From Actinomycetes bacterium (lineage in GTDB: Bacteria; Actinomycetota; Actinomycetes; Propionibacteriales; Propionibacteriaceae), in NCBI GenBank assembly GCA_023442485.1, contig JAEZZG010000073.1:1-27237 (forward strand): DNA of 27,237 nucleotides, read 5' to 3'. A program made the translations under genes and the position numbers. Under the pieces are notes generated by a model. It ran no database searches and was not told where the DNA came from. It saw nothing but the letters and a program-made list of their open reading frames with translations. This document shows positions 6,751 through 15,055 of the stretch, piece after piece (the first letter of the stretch is position 1; every line of letters begins with the position of its first letter).

Positions 6751-7116
6751 CTAGAAGATCAGAACAAAAATGATCGCCAAGATGACCAACACACCGATCC
6801 CTCCCGCAGCCAACAAAATTCCGTTGACGGCGGGATTGACTGGAGCCAGCTCGCCAGGCTTTAGGCTTCCTGTCTGCTTGACGATTGCCGGCTCTGAATA
6901 TGTCTGCGGCGCAGGCAATTTCTCGACGACGGGGACCAGTTCACCCAGGGTGGATGCCTGATAGAGCACGTCGAGTTTGTTTCGGTACTCAAACTCGTCC
7001 ATCTTGCCCTCTTCGAGCATCTGATTGAGCTGCTGATTGATGGTGGCCCGATCCTGATCGGTCACCGCCTCGTCCGCACGAGCAACGTACTTCGATGTTT
7101 CGGGGAGTTTTTCCAT
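6751..7116 (-). CDS. DUF1707-domain membrane protein of unknown function
   Basis: A 121-aa protein of unknown function. Residues about 13-66 match the DUF1707 (SHOCT-like) pattern: a short helix-rich segment with DRATINQQLNQMLEEGKMDEFEYRNKLDVLYQASTLGELVPVVEKLP. A Pro-rich linker (70-95) leads to a C-terminal hydrophobic segment, about 97-121 (GILLAAGGIGVLVILAIIFVLIF), that ends the protein, so it looks tail-anchored with the domain in the cytoplasm. The ATG at 7116 follows AAAGGA. It starts 27 nt after the oligopeptidase stop on the same strand, so the two are probably cotranscribed. The pair interrupts the usual map-infA junction. Confidence 0.8.
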   Translation of the reverse strand: MEKLPETSKYVARADEAVTDQDRATINQQLNQMLEEGKMDEFEYRNKLDVLYQASTLGELVPVVEKLPAPQTYSEPAIVKQTGSLKPGELAPVNPAVNGILLAAGGIGVLVILAIIFVLIF

Positions 7117-7143
7117 CTCAATCCTTTGCGCCTCGACTCTGCC

Positions 7144-9339
7144 CTAGTCTAACCCGTCCCTACTCGGATCCAGCCCTGTGTAGTGGGCGGCAAAAGCAAG
7201 CAGATCGCCCCACTCTGCCGCCACCATAGTCAAGGGTTTTCCTGCGGCGTGGCCCGTATCGCGCTCGACCCGAATCACGATCGGATTCGGTCCAGCATTG
7301 CAGTGCTGCAACTCGGCAGCGAACTTATAGGAGTGAGACGGGACAACTCGGTCGTCGTGATCACCTGTGAGAATCAGCGTTGCCGGGTAGGACGTGTCCG
7401 GTTTGACGTTATGGACTGGCGAATACCCCATGATGACGCGCAACTCTTCTGCAACATCAGGGTCACCGTAGTCAGATATCCAGGCGGCGCCGATGGTGAA
7501 TTTGTGGAAGCGAGCGACGTCGAGGACGCCTACCTGCGGGATCGCGGCGGCACACAGATCGGGGCGTTGCGTCATCGTTGCACCGATCAATAAGCCTCCG
7601 TTCGAGCGCCCGTAGATCGCCAGTTGTTGTCTCGTCGTCACCGAGGTCTCGACGAGGTGGTCGGCGACCGCGATGAAGTCGTCAAAAACGTGTTGCTTGT
7701 TGGATTTGAGTCCGCCTTCGTACCAGTCGATCCCGAACTCTCCGCCGCCGCGTAAGTTGGCGATGACTAGGGTTCCTCCGGCCGCCAACCAGCCGGACCA
7801 GCCGGGGCGATAATCAGCGAGGACGGGGGTATAGAACCCGCCGTACCCGTAGAGCAGGGTCGGCCGGGGACCGTCAGGGCCATTCTTGGGACGGATGACG
7901 AAATAGGGCACCTGAGTTCCATCAGCAGAGGTCGCCCGGGAGCGAGTGACGGTTACCTCGGGTCGTCTGCCTTGACGGCTAGCCCACCCCGCGACATCGC
8001 GCACCTCGGACACGGTACCGGTGGCGCAATCCACCCGCCAACACAGCGATGGCCGAGTGACGGTGGATACCGAGACATAGGCGCTGGCATGGTCGGACGA
8101 TCCCCTGACCCCTTCTACCGAACCTGCGCTGATCGGCAAGGTTCCCAGGTTCTCGCCGTCAATCCCCCACCGAGCCAATACCGGTTGAGCATCGGCTAGA
8201 TAGCAGGCGATGATTACTGATTCGGCGATGCAGGCCTGTTCAAGAACATTGGCTTGTTCTGGGACGACGACCCGGGCGCTGAACCCATCGGCGATACCGA
8301 TTTTCGCCCGTTCCGCTTCGTCGAGGTAGGTCCGAGTGGGCGACACCTCACCTCTTCCAGTCAGGTCAATCGCCACGATCTCGCCGCGCCGCGCTCTCGC
8401 GCTCGACAGCAGGAAGAGCTCCCCGTCAACTAGCCCGATGACTTCATTCTCGCCGAGGTCGCGGTCGATGACCCAGGTCAGATCGCAACTGGTTCTATGG
8501 CGGGCGATCATCTGAAGAACTTGATCGGCAGGAATCGCCGCGACCCGGTTATTGATCTCGCATCCTTCGACCATGGACAGGATCACCCAGTCGGCATCGG
8601 TGACGTCGTCGACATAACAGGAGGTGTTTCCTACCGCGTCAGGGGTAACCAAGACGGGGTCGCCGGCACCGTCTGAGGCCGAGACCGAGAGGGTATGGAC
8701 CTTGACGCTAGGCAAACTCAGGGCCTTCGTTTCGGTACCTTCTGCCGCGCCGGAATCGTCGAAGGCACAGTAGCAGAAACTGCGTGAGTCTTTCAGCCAG
8801 ACGGGGTAACCGAACTTCGTGATCACGTCAATCCCGAGATCGCTACCTGAACTGAGTTGGAGGACGCGTAGGTGAATCCAGTCAGATCCGGATTCGGAAT
8901 ATCCATAGATGGCATGTTCTCCGTCGAGGGCGACGGTGAAAACAGACAAAGCCGTCGGGGCGTCTGAGCTGCCATATTCCCAGGTATTCGGGTCGAGAAG
9001 CACTGTCGGATTTTGTTCGAGTTCGTCCAAAGACGAGCCGATGTGCAGCCTCGGTTGATCCGCAACACCGTCGTGAGACAGCCTCCAATACCAGCCCGCC
9101 CTGAAGTTGACGACCTCGGAATATGGCTCGGCACAGATCTTAGTCATCAGGGAGTGGAACCATAAGCGGTGATTGAGCTGGGATAGCTGGGTCTGAGCGA
9201 AATCCCCTTGGGCGTCTAACCACTCGATGGTTTCAGCAGAATCGGGGTCTTCAAGCCAACGGTAGGGGTCAGCAACCTTGATCCCTTGCAGATCATCTAC
9301 CAGGTCCAGCCGCGCAGAAAGGGGGTAGTCGAAGGACAT
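7144..9339 (-). CDS. Prolyl oligopeptidase family serine peptidase (S9A)
   Basis: A 731-aa cytoplasmic serine peptidase that cleaves short peptides, typically after proline. The N-terminus has the family signature DPYRWLEDPDSAETIEWL, and the region up to about residue 430 is the beta-propeller that limits substrate size. The C-terminal alpha/beta-hydrolase domain carries the catalytic triad: Ser579 in GRSNGGLL, Asp662 in DHDDRVVPSHS and His697 in DTGHAAGKP. The oxyanion/peptidase segment GYGGFYTP and LRGGGEFG are also present. The length is typical of the family. There is no signal peptide. The ATG at 9339 has no Shine-Dalgarno sequence but is preceded by TAAGAT exactly 6 nt upstream, which suggests a leaderless mRNA. 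It is followed by a DUF1707 gene. Confidence 0.93.
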   Translation of the reverse strand: MSFDYPLSARLDLVDDLQGIKVADPYRWLEDPDSAETIEWLDAQGDFAQTQLSQLNHRLWFHSLMTKICAEPYSEVVNFRAGWYWRLSHDGVADQPRLHIGSSLDELEQNPTVLLDPNTWEYGSSDAPTALSVFTVALDGEHAIYGYSESGSDWIHLRVLQLSSGSDLGIDVITKFGYPVWLKDSRSFCYCAFDDSGAAEGTETKALSLPSVKVHTLSVSASDGAGDPVLVTPDAVGNTSCYVDDVTDADWVILSMVEGCEINNRVAAIPADQVLQMIARHRTSCDLTWVIDRDLGENEVIGLVDGELFLLSSARARRGEIVAIDLTGRGEVSPTRTYLDEAERAKIGIADGFSARVVVPEQANVLEQACIAESVIIACYLADAQPVLARWGIDGENLGTLPISAGSVEGVRGSSDHASAYVSVSTVTRPSLCWRVDCATGTVSEVRDVAGWASRQGRRPEVTVTRSRATSADGTQVPYFVIRPKNGPDGPRPTLLYGYGGFYTPVLADYRPGWSGWLAAGGTLVIANLRGGGEFGIDWYEGGLKSNKQHVFDDFIAVADHLVETSVTTRQQLAIYGRSNGGLLIGATMTQRPDLCAAAIPQVGVLDVARFHKFTIGAAWISDYGDPDVAEELRVIMGYSPVHNVKPDTSYPATLILTGDHDDRVVPSHSYKFAAELQHCNAGPNPIVIRVERDTGHAAGKPLTMVAAEWGDLLAFAAHYTGLDPSRDGLD

Positions 9340-9345
9340 GGACTC

Positions 9346-9351
9346 ATCTTA
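9346..9351 (-). promoter_or_regulatory. Candidate -10 box placing the oligopeptidase start at or near +1
   Basis: TAAGAT (complement of 9346-9351) fits the actinobacterial TANNNT -10 consensus and ends 6 nt before the ATG. Together with the absence of a ribosome binding site this suggests a leaderless transcript. The -35 region is poor. Confidence 0.4.
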
Positions 9352-9386
9352 GTCCAGGTCAGTCCTGATCGACAGCGGCTTAGGGG

Positions 9387-10223
9387 CTAGGCCAGGGCCG
9401 CGCATGGAATCTGGAGTTTGGCTAACTCTTCTCGTCCGCCGTCGATCTCGGTGAGTACCCACAGCCCCTCGGGCTCAATCGCGACGGTGTTTTCCCAGTG
9501 TGCGGCACGGCTGCCATCGCGGGTCGCGACTGTCCACTGATCGGCTCGGGTGTACACATCCGCCGCACCAGCGGTGACCATCGGCTCGATCGCCAGGCAC
9601 ATCCCCGGCATCAACTTAGCGCCGCGTCCAGGGCGACCAAAGTTTGGGATATAAGGGTCTTGATGCATCTCGGTGCCGATCCCGTGCCCGGTGAAATCAG
9701 TGACGATCCCCCAGTTGCCGAGACGACGGATTGACCGCTCGATCGCAGCAGAGATATCGCCAATCCGCTTCCCCTTCCACATCGCTGCGATCCCAGCCCA
9801 CATGGATTCACGAGCGGCTCTAACCAAGGCTTCAGAAGTAGCGTCGGTGGCCCCGACGATGAAAGTCCGGGCCGCATCAGCATGCCAGCCGTCAACAATC
9901 GCACCGAAGTCGATCGAGACGAGATCGCCTTCTTCGAGAACATGTTGTGCGCACGGGATTCCATGGACGACGACGTCGTTGACCGAGATGCAGGTGACCG
10001 CAGGATAGGGCGGTACCGAGTGGCCTAGCCCATAGCCGAGGAAACTCGAGGTGGCTCGGTTGGCTTTGAGGAAGTCGGCCGCAAACCGGTCGAGGTCGCC
10101 GGTAGTAACCCCGGGGCGGATCTGCAGGCTCAGCTCGTCGAGACAATGGGCAACGACCAGACCGGCTGATCTCATCAGCTCGATCTGGTCGTGTGTCTTA
10201 CGTTGGATTCGTGACTGGAACAC
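9387..10223 (-). CDS. map: Methionine aminopeptidase, type I
   Basis: The 278-aa metalloenzyme that removes the initiator Met from nascent proteins. The pita-bread fold ligands are all visible: Asp105 (SIDFG), Asp116 (HADAAR), His180 (GHGIGTEMH), Glu213 (AIEP) and Glu244 (WENT). Substrate-contact histidines are His88 (VVHGIP) and His187. The start is GTG at 10223, which overlaps the adk TAG stop by one base (TAGTG), so translation is probably coupled. secY-adk-map is the classic actinobacterial order. Confidence 0.97.
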   Translation of the reverse strand: MFQSRIQRKTHDQIELMRSAGLVVAHCLDELSLQIRPGVTTGDLDRFAADFLKANRATSSFLGYGLGHSVPPYPAVTCISVNDVVVHGIPCAQHVLEEGDLVSIDFGAIVDGWHADAARTFIVGATDATSEALVRAARESMWAGIAAMWKGKRIGDISAAIERSIRRLGNWGIVTDFTGHGIGTEMHQDPYIPNFGRPGRGAKLMPGMCLAIEPMVTAGAADVYTRADQWTVATRDGSRAAHWENTVAIEPEGLWVLTEIDGGREELAKLQIPCAALA

Positions 10224-10795
10224 TAGGCGGTGAACTCGTCTAGGGCCTTGGTGATGCGGGCACGAACCTCGTCGATGGTGCCGATACCGTCAACCTCGAC
10301 GAGGAGACCACGATCGCGGTATGCCTGAAGCAGCGGCTCGGTTTCGGCCCGGTAGACCTCCATGCGGCGACGAATGGTGTCTTCGTTATCGTCGGAGCGG
10401 CCCTCGATCTGGGCGCGCTGGAGAAGTCGCGAGACCAGCTCTTCATCATCTGCGGTCAGAGACAACACCGCGTCGAGCTTCTCGGCCTTTTCAGCGAGCA
10501 AGGCGTCCAGGAACTCGACCTGATGCATGGTGCGGGGAAAACCATCAAGGAGGTAACCGTTAGCGGCGTCGTCGCGAGAGAGGCGATCAGCAACGATTGC
10601 TTCGGTGACTTCATCAGGGACGAATTCGCCCGCATCCATGATTGCCTTGACTTGTTTCCCCAGTTCAGTTTCGCGGGCAACATTGTCGCGGAACATGGCG
10701 CCGGTTGAGATTGCAGGGATCCGATAGTGCTCAGCGATAGCGGTTGCCTGAGTCCCCTTGCCTGCGCCAGGGGCACCCATAATTAAGAGTTTCAT
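10223..10795 (-). CDS. adk: Adenylate kinase (short-LID form)
   Basis: Catalyses ATP + AMP = 2 ADP and sets the cellular adenylate balance. At 190 aa it has the P-loop GAPGAGKG at residues 7-14, the AMP-binding STGAMFRD, DGFPRT (84-89), and a short LID around 127-144 (RAQIEGRSDDNEDT) without zinc cysteines. This is the usual actinobacterial short variant. The ATG at 10795 overlaps the secY TGA by four bases (ATGA), and the stop overlaps the map GTG by one. Confidence 0.98.
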   Translation of the reverse strand: MKLLIMGAPGAGKGTQATAIAEHYRIPAISTGAMFRDNVARETELGKQVKAIMDAGEFVPDEVTEAIVADRLSRDDAANGYLLDGFPRTMHQVEFLDALLAEKAEKLDAVLSLTADDEELVSRLLQRAQIEGRSDDNEDTIRRRMEVYRAETEPLLQAYRDRGLLVEVDGIGTIDEVRARITKALDEFTA

Positions 10796-12102
10796 CGTAG
10801 GAATCCTTCATAGTGTCGCTGTTGAAGCTGACTCTCGATCCTCTTGACCATATCCATGCCAACGCCAACCATAATCAGCAGGCTTGTGCCGCCGAATGGG
10901 AAGTTCTGGTTGGCACCAACCAGGATGAAGGCCAGGGTCGGGAGCATGGCGATCAAACCAAGGTAGAGCGAACCGGGTGTCGTCAGACGGTTCAGGACGT
11001 AGGCCAGGTACCGTTCAGTCGGTTTACCAGCGCGAATACCTGGAATGAAGCCACCGTATTTCTTCATATTATCGGACACTTCTTGGGCATTGAAGGTGAT
11101 TGCGACGTAGAAGAAACAGAATGCTACGACGAGGAGGAAATAGGTAAGGTTGTAGGCCCAGTGGGTACCGTCTGACCAGTGGGCATGAATCCAAGCGCCG
11201 AACTTCGATTGCGGCTGGAAGATGGCAATCAGAACCGGCAGGTAGAGCATCGACGACGCGAAGATGACCGGGATCACACCAGACTGGTTCACCTTGATCG
11301 GGATATAAGTGGTGGTGCCACCAATGAGACGATTGCCAGCCATCCGCTTTGCATACTGGACCTGGATTCGGCGCTGGCCTTGCTCGATGAACACGACGGC
11401 AAGGATGATCAGCAGACCGACGCCGATCACCATGGCGAACATCCACCACCCGGCTGCACCAGGGCGGGCCATGCGGATTGCCCACAGCGCGGTCGGGAAC
11501 TGAGCGGTGATCTGGGTAAAGATGAGGACGGACATACCGTTACCAAGGCCACGGTCGGTGATGAGTTCGCCCAGCCACATGATGATTGAGGTTCCGGCCG
11601 TCATCACCAAGACCATCAGGACCACCATGAAGATGGACTTGTCGTAGACGATCTGGCGATTGCAACCCTGGAACATCTGGCCATTGACGGCAAGGGTGAC
11701 GAAGGTGGTGGCTTGCAGCACCGCCAGGACCAAGGTGAGGTACCGGGTGTACTGGGTGATCTTTTCCTGCCCGGCAGCCCCTTCCTTCTTCAAGCTTTCT
11801 AGTCTCGGAATGACCACCGTCAACAACTGAAGAATGATGGAGGAGGTGATGTACGGCATGATGCCCAGCGCGAAGACAGACAGCCTCAGCAGTGCGCCAC
11901 CAGAGAAAAGGTTCAGCAATGAGTACAGACCCGCAGCGTCGCCGGTTTGGGCGATCGCGGCACATTCATTGATTGCTTGAACGTTGACGTTGGGAACCGG
12001 GATCGTCGTCCCCAATCGGAAGATAAACAGAATCCATAACGTGAAGAAAATCTTCTTACGCAGATCCGGGGTCCGGAAAGCTGTAAGGATTCCTTTAACC
12101 AT
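10792..12102 (-). CDS. secY: Preprotein translocase subunit SecY
   Basis: The channel subunit of the SecYEG translocon, a polytopic inner membrane protein with ten predicted transmembrane helices. The sequence shows PDLRKKIFFTLWILFIFRLGTTIPVPNV at the N-terminus, and the conserved GIMPYITSSIILQLL and KYGGFIPGIRAGKPTERYL loops. I favour ATG at 12102 (MVKGILTAFRTPDLRKK, 436 aa); an in-frame GTG at 12114 would add four residues. Neither has a strong ribosome binding site; GAG lies 7 nt before the ATG. It is followed by adk with a 4-nt overlap and preceded by a 236-nt spacer with a hairpin, so it may head its own transcript. Confidence 0.96.
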   Translation of the reverse strand: MVKGILTAFRTPDLRKKIFFTLWILFIFRLGTTIPVPNVNVQAINECAAIAQTGDAAGLYSLLNLFSGGALLRLSVFALGIMPYITSSIILQLLTVVIPRLESLKKEGAAGQEKITQYTRYLTLVLAVLQATTFVTLAVNGQMFQGCNRQIVYDKSIFMVVLMVLVMTAGTSIIMWLGELITDRGLGNGMSVLIFTQITAQFPTALWAIRMARPGAAGWWMFAMVIGVGLLIILAVVFIEQGQRRIQVQYAKRMAGNRLIGGTTTYIPIKVNQSGVIPVIFASSMLYLPVLIAIFQPQSKFGAWIHAHWSDGTHWAYNLTYFLLVVAFCFFYVAITFNAQEVSDNMKKYGGFIPGIRAGKPTERYLAYVLNRLTTPGSLYLGLIAMLPTLAFILVGANQNFPFGGTSLLIMVGVGMDMVKRIESQLQQRHYEGFLR

Positions 12103-12277
12103 GCGCGTGCTCACTTATCTGAATCGTGGGGTCTCCCCCGGATATCCGATTGATACAGGACATCACAGACGTCACCTGGGATACCCTATCAAGTTCTTCT
12201 CGAAGACAGTAATAGATCCTCATCAGATGCCCACCCCGATCTCTCGTGTTTCACCTGACGAGGCTTACGGACGCACA

Positions 12278-12307
12278 ATGTGGGAGACGCCTAAGCGCCT
12301 CCCACAT
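12278..12307 (-). terminator. Terminator-like hairpin between rplO and secY
   Basis: Nine-base arms at 12278-12286 and 12299-12307 (ATGTGGGAG/CTCCCACAT) continue after one mismatch into CGC/GCG with a 4-nt loop. It lies about 30-60 nt past the rplO stop in a 236-nt spacer. The - strand continues ATTGTGCG rather than a U run, so it may reduce rather than abolish read-through into secY. The rest of the spacer (12103-12277) holds no gene. TAGGGT on the - strand around 12190 could be a -10 for secY, but I do not claim it. Confidence 0.55.
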
Positions 12308-12338
12308 CATGTTTACGTCTCAATCGTCGGTGTGACGA

Positions 12339-12779
12339 TCAGATCTGAGTAGCGGTACCGCCAGCAGCTTCAATCTTCGACTTTGCAGAAGCCGAGAACT
12401 TATCAGCAGTGACATTGAGCGCTACGGTCAGTTCCCCGCTTCCGAGGACCTTCACCGGATAGCCGTCGCGGATGGCGCCCTTATCGACTAGATCACCAAT
12501 GGTGACGTCTCCACCCTTGGGGAAGAGCTCATTCAAGACCGAGAGGTTAACTACCTGGTACTGGACCTTGAACGGGTTCTTGAATCCCTTGACCTTGGGA
12601 AGACGCATGTGCAGCGGCATCTGGCCGCCCTCGAAGAACTCGGGCACGTTCTTACGCGCACCGGTGCCCTTCATACCGCGACCGGAGGTCTTACCCTTGG
12701 AGCCCTCACCGCGACCAACACGGGTCTTGGCGGTCTTAGCACCCGGGGCGGGACGCAGGTCATGTGCCTGGAGTGCCAT
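12339..12779 (-). CDS. rplO: 50S ribosomal protein L15
   Basis: A 146-aa large-subunit protein that bridges 23S rRNA domains late in assembly. It has the Gly/Lys/Arg-rich N-terminal extension RVGRGEGSKGKTSGRGMKGTGARK, the core FEGGQMPLHMRLPKVKGF, and a C-terminal KSKIEAAGG segment. I chose ATG at 12779 (MALQAHDLRPAPG), which fits homologs; a TTG three codons upstream is less likely. Its start is 1 nt after the rpmD stop, with AGAGG upstream. It is the last spc-block gene before the secY spacer. Confidence 0.97.
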   Translation of the reverse strand: MALQAHDLRPAPGAKTAKTRVGRGEGSKGKTSGRGMKGTGARKNVPEFFEGGQMPLHMRLPKVKGFKNPFKVQYQVVNLSVLNELFPKGGDVTIGDLVDKGAIRDGYPVKVLGSGELTVALNVTADKFSASAKSKIEAAGGTATQI

Positions 12780-12780
12780 A

Positions 12781-12963
12781 TCAATCAACCTCTTCCATCG
12801 TTACCAAATGCCGGGCTGTGTGAATCATGCCACGGATCGAAGGAACGTCTTCCTTGATCACCGTCTGCCCGATCTTCTTCAGGCCGAGGGAGCGGACGCT
12901 CTCACGAATCGCGGGCTTTTCGCCAGCGGCAGACTTCTTCAGGGTCACCTTGAGCTGTGCCAT
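12781..12963 (-). CDS. rpmD: 50S ribosomal protein L30
   Basis: A 60-aa protein of the large subunit. It reads AQLKVTLKKSAAGEK, then the conserved ESVRSLGLKKIGQTVIKED and IRGMIHTARHLV. The length is typical of bacterial L30. Its ATG overlaps the rpsE TAA by one base (TAATG), indicating coupled translation. rplO follows after one base. Confidence 0.97.
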   Translation of the reverse strand: MAQLKVTLKKSAAGEKPAIRESVRSLGLKKIGQTVIKEDVPSIRGMIHTARHLVTMEEVD

Positions 12964-13574
12964 TATGCCTGTTCTCCTTCCTGACGGGAACGAAGCAGAC
13001 CGGCCGGGGTAACCTCTTCAACAGTCTTGCCACGACGCTTGGCGATTTGCTCCGGGGACTCCAAGGAACGCAGGGCATCAACAGCGGCGTTGACCACGTT
13101 GATGGCGTTCGGGGAACCCAAAGACTTTGCCAAAACGTCCTGGATACCTGCACACTCGAGGACTGCGCGGACAGCACCGCCGGCGATCACACCGGTACCT
13201 GGGCTGGCGGGGCGCAGCATGAGAATACCGGCGGCGTCACGACCGATGACTTCATGCGGGATCGTCCGCTGAACCATCGGAACAGTGAAGAAGTGCTTCT
13301 TGGCTTCTTCAACGCCCTTGGAAATCGCAGTCGGAACTTCCTTGGCCTTGCCGTAACCGACACCGACCATACCCTTGCCATCGCCCACCACAACAAGTGC
13401 GGTGAAGCTCATCCGACGACCACCCTTGACGGTCTTGGCTACGCGGTTAATTTCAACTACGCGCTCGATGTAGTCGCTCTTATTGCGGTCTTCACGCTGG
13501 TCACGGCCACGACGATCATCACGGCCACGACGCTCACCGCTGGCACCACCTGCGCGGCGCTGGGTTTCACTCAT
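12963..13574 (-). CDS. rpsE: 30S ribosomal protein S5
   Basis: A 203-aa 30S protein at the mRNA entry region, involved in decoding fidelity. A hydrophilic Arg/Asp/Gly-rich N-terminal extension of about 35 residues (ERRGRDDRRGRDQREDR) precedes the double-stranded-RNA-binding fold YIERVVEINRVAKTVKGGRR and FTALVVVGDGKGMVGVGYGKA. The S5 C-terminal domain contains AGGAVRAVLECAGIQDVLAKSLGS. I chose ATG at 13574 (MSETQRRAGG), with AAAGAG upstream, over an open frame that continues 35 codons further. It overlaps rpmD by one base. Confidence 0.97.
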   Translation of the reverse strand: MSETQRRAGGASGERRGRDDRRGRDQREDRNKSDYIERVVEINRVAKTVKGGRRMSFTALVVVGDGKGMVGVGYGKAKEVPTAISKGVEEAKKHFFTVPMVQRTIPHEVIGRDAAGILMLRPASPGTGVIAGGAVRAVLECAGIQDVLAKSLGSPNAINVVNAAVDALRSLESPEQIAKRRGKTVEEVTPAGLLRSRQEGEQA

Positions 13575-13599
13575 CGCTCTTTCTACCTTTCGTCGTGTG

Positions 13600-13983
13600 T
13601 TAGAAGTCCAAACCGTTTTCGCGCGCAGCATCAGCCAACGCAGCGATCCGGCCATGATACTTGTTTCCGGCGCGATCAAAGACGACCTTAGTGACCCCCG
13701 CGTCCTTTGCCCGCTTGGCGATCAATTCGCCGACGAGTTTGGACTTGGCGGACTTATCGCCTTCGGCACCGCGAAGATCGGCTTCCATAGTGGAGGCAGA
13801 CACCAAGGTCTTGCCAACCACGTCGTCGATCACCTGAACGAACATGTGCCGGTTGGAGCGGGTCACAACCAGACGCGGCCGTTCGGCGGTACCGAAAATG
13901 CGCTTGCGAGCACGCGCTTGACGGCGGAACCGGGACGCAGTCTTCTTGGCCAGGCTCTTCTTGGGTTTCAGCGAGATAGCCAT
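13600..13983 (-). CDS. rplR: 50S ribosomal protein L18
   Basis: A 127-aa protein that binds 5S rRNA with L5 and forms the central protuberance. It has a basic N-terminus (SRFRRQARARKRIFGTAERPRLVV), then the conserved NRHMFVQVIDD and the C-terminal VVFDRAGNKYHGRIAALADAARENGL. The start is 2 nt after the rplF stop, so coupling is likely. Confidence 0.98.
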   Translation of the reverse strand: MAISLKPKKSLAKKTASRFRRQARARKRIFGTAERPRLVVTRSNRHMFVQVIDDVVGKTLVSASTMEADLRGAEGDKSAKSKLVGELIAKRAKDAGVTKVVFDRAGNKYHGRIAALADAARENGLDF

Positions 13984-13985
13984 AA

Positions 13986-14528
13986 CTACTTACCAGCCTT
14001 TCCGACCTTGCGGCGTACATGTTCACCGGCGTAGCGCACACCCTTACCCTTGTATGGCTCGGGCTTACGCAGCTTGCGAATGTTAGCGGCGACTTCACCG
14101 ACAACCTGCTTGGAAATCCCTTGAATGGCGAGACGCTGCGGGGTCTCGACGACGAAGGTGATCCCTTCTGGCGCATCGATGATGACCGGGTGTGAAAATC
14201 CGAGGTTGAACTCGACCTGGGTCGGGCTCTTCTGGATCACGCGGTAACCGACACCAACGATTTCAAGCTTCTTCTCGAAACCTTCGGTGACGCCAATCAC
14301 CATATTGTTGATCAGGGTCCGAGTTAGACCGTGCAGACCACGGTTGTGACGCTCGTCGTTGGGACGAGTAACCACCAACTGCCCCTCATCATTTGTTGCA
14401 ACGCTGATCGGTTCAGCAACGGTGAGATCCAAGGTGCCCTTGGCCCCTTTGACCTCGACGTGCTGGCCGTCAATCTTTACCTCGACACCGGACGGAACGG
14501 TGATCGGAAGTTTGCCAATTCGTGACAT
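13986..14528 (-). CDS. rplF: 50S ribosomal protein L6
   Basis: A 180-aa two-domain protein near the sarcin-ricin loop and the factor-binding site. It begins MSRIGKLPITVPSGVEVKI. The second repeat ends in the L6 signature PEPYKGKGVRYAGEHVRRK. A strong GGAGGAG precedes ATG 14528. It follows rpsH by 26 nt and precedes rplR by 2 nt. Confidence 0.98.
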   Translation of the reverse strand: MSRIGKLPITVPSGVEVKIDGQHVEVKGAKGTLDLTVAEPISVATNDEGQLVVTRPNDERHNRGLHGLTRTLINNMVIGVTEGFEKKLEIVGVGYRVIQKSPTQVEFNLGFSHPVIIDAPEGITFVVETPQRLAIQGISKQVVGEVAANIRKLRKPEPYKGKGVRYAGEHVRRKVGKAGK

Positions 14529-14554
14529 TGTCTTCTCCTCCTAGTTCCGTTCGA

Positions 14555-14962
14555 TTACCAGATGTAGGCAAGGACTTCGCCACCGACGGAAAGCTGGTGA
14601 GCTTTCTTATCGGTGAGCAAACCCTGCGAGGTCGAGATGATGGCGACGCCGAGACCACCAAGCACCTTCGGCAGGGAGTTAGCCTTCGCATACACCCGCA
14701 GACCTGGCTTGGAGATACGGCGCAGCCCGGCCAGAGCACGGGTGCGGTCGTCACCATATTTGAGCGTAATGGTCAAGGATTTGCCGACCTGACCCTTGGT
14801 GGGTTCTTCCACCACATAGTCGGCGATGTAGCCTTCATCCTTGAGGATGCGGGCGATGCCCTCCTTGATCTTGGAGTGGGGCATACTTGCTGAATCATGG
14901 AACGCCTGATTGGCGTTACGCAGACGCGTGAGCATGTCTGCGATTGGGTCGGTCATTGTCAT
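14555..14962 (-). CDS. rpsH: 30S ribosomal protein S8
   Basis: A 135-aa primary 16S rRNA-binding protein, which is the translational repressor of the spc operon in E. coli. It begins MTMTDPIADMLTRLRNANQA. The C-terminal signature is around GVAIISTSQGLLTDKKAHQ and GGEVLAYIW. ATG at 14962 has AGAGG about 10 nt upstream, and a second in-frame ATG lies two codons later. The 93-nt gap from rpsN contains no clear element. Confidence 0.98.
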   Translation of the reverse strand: MTMTDPIADMLTRLRNANQAFHDSASMPHSKIKEGIARILKDEGYIADYVVEEPTKGQVGKSLTITLKYGDDRTRALAGLRRISKPGLRVYAKANSLPKVLGGLGVAIISTSQGLLTDKKAHQLSVGGEVLAYIW

Positions 14963-15055
14963 GACTGATTAGCCTCTTTCTCGCAACGGTTTCCTTAGGT
15001 CATCAGCCTTCGGGACCTGCTGCGGTTAGGGAAAACTACGGATTCGGTCGCTTGC

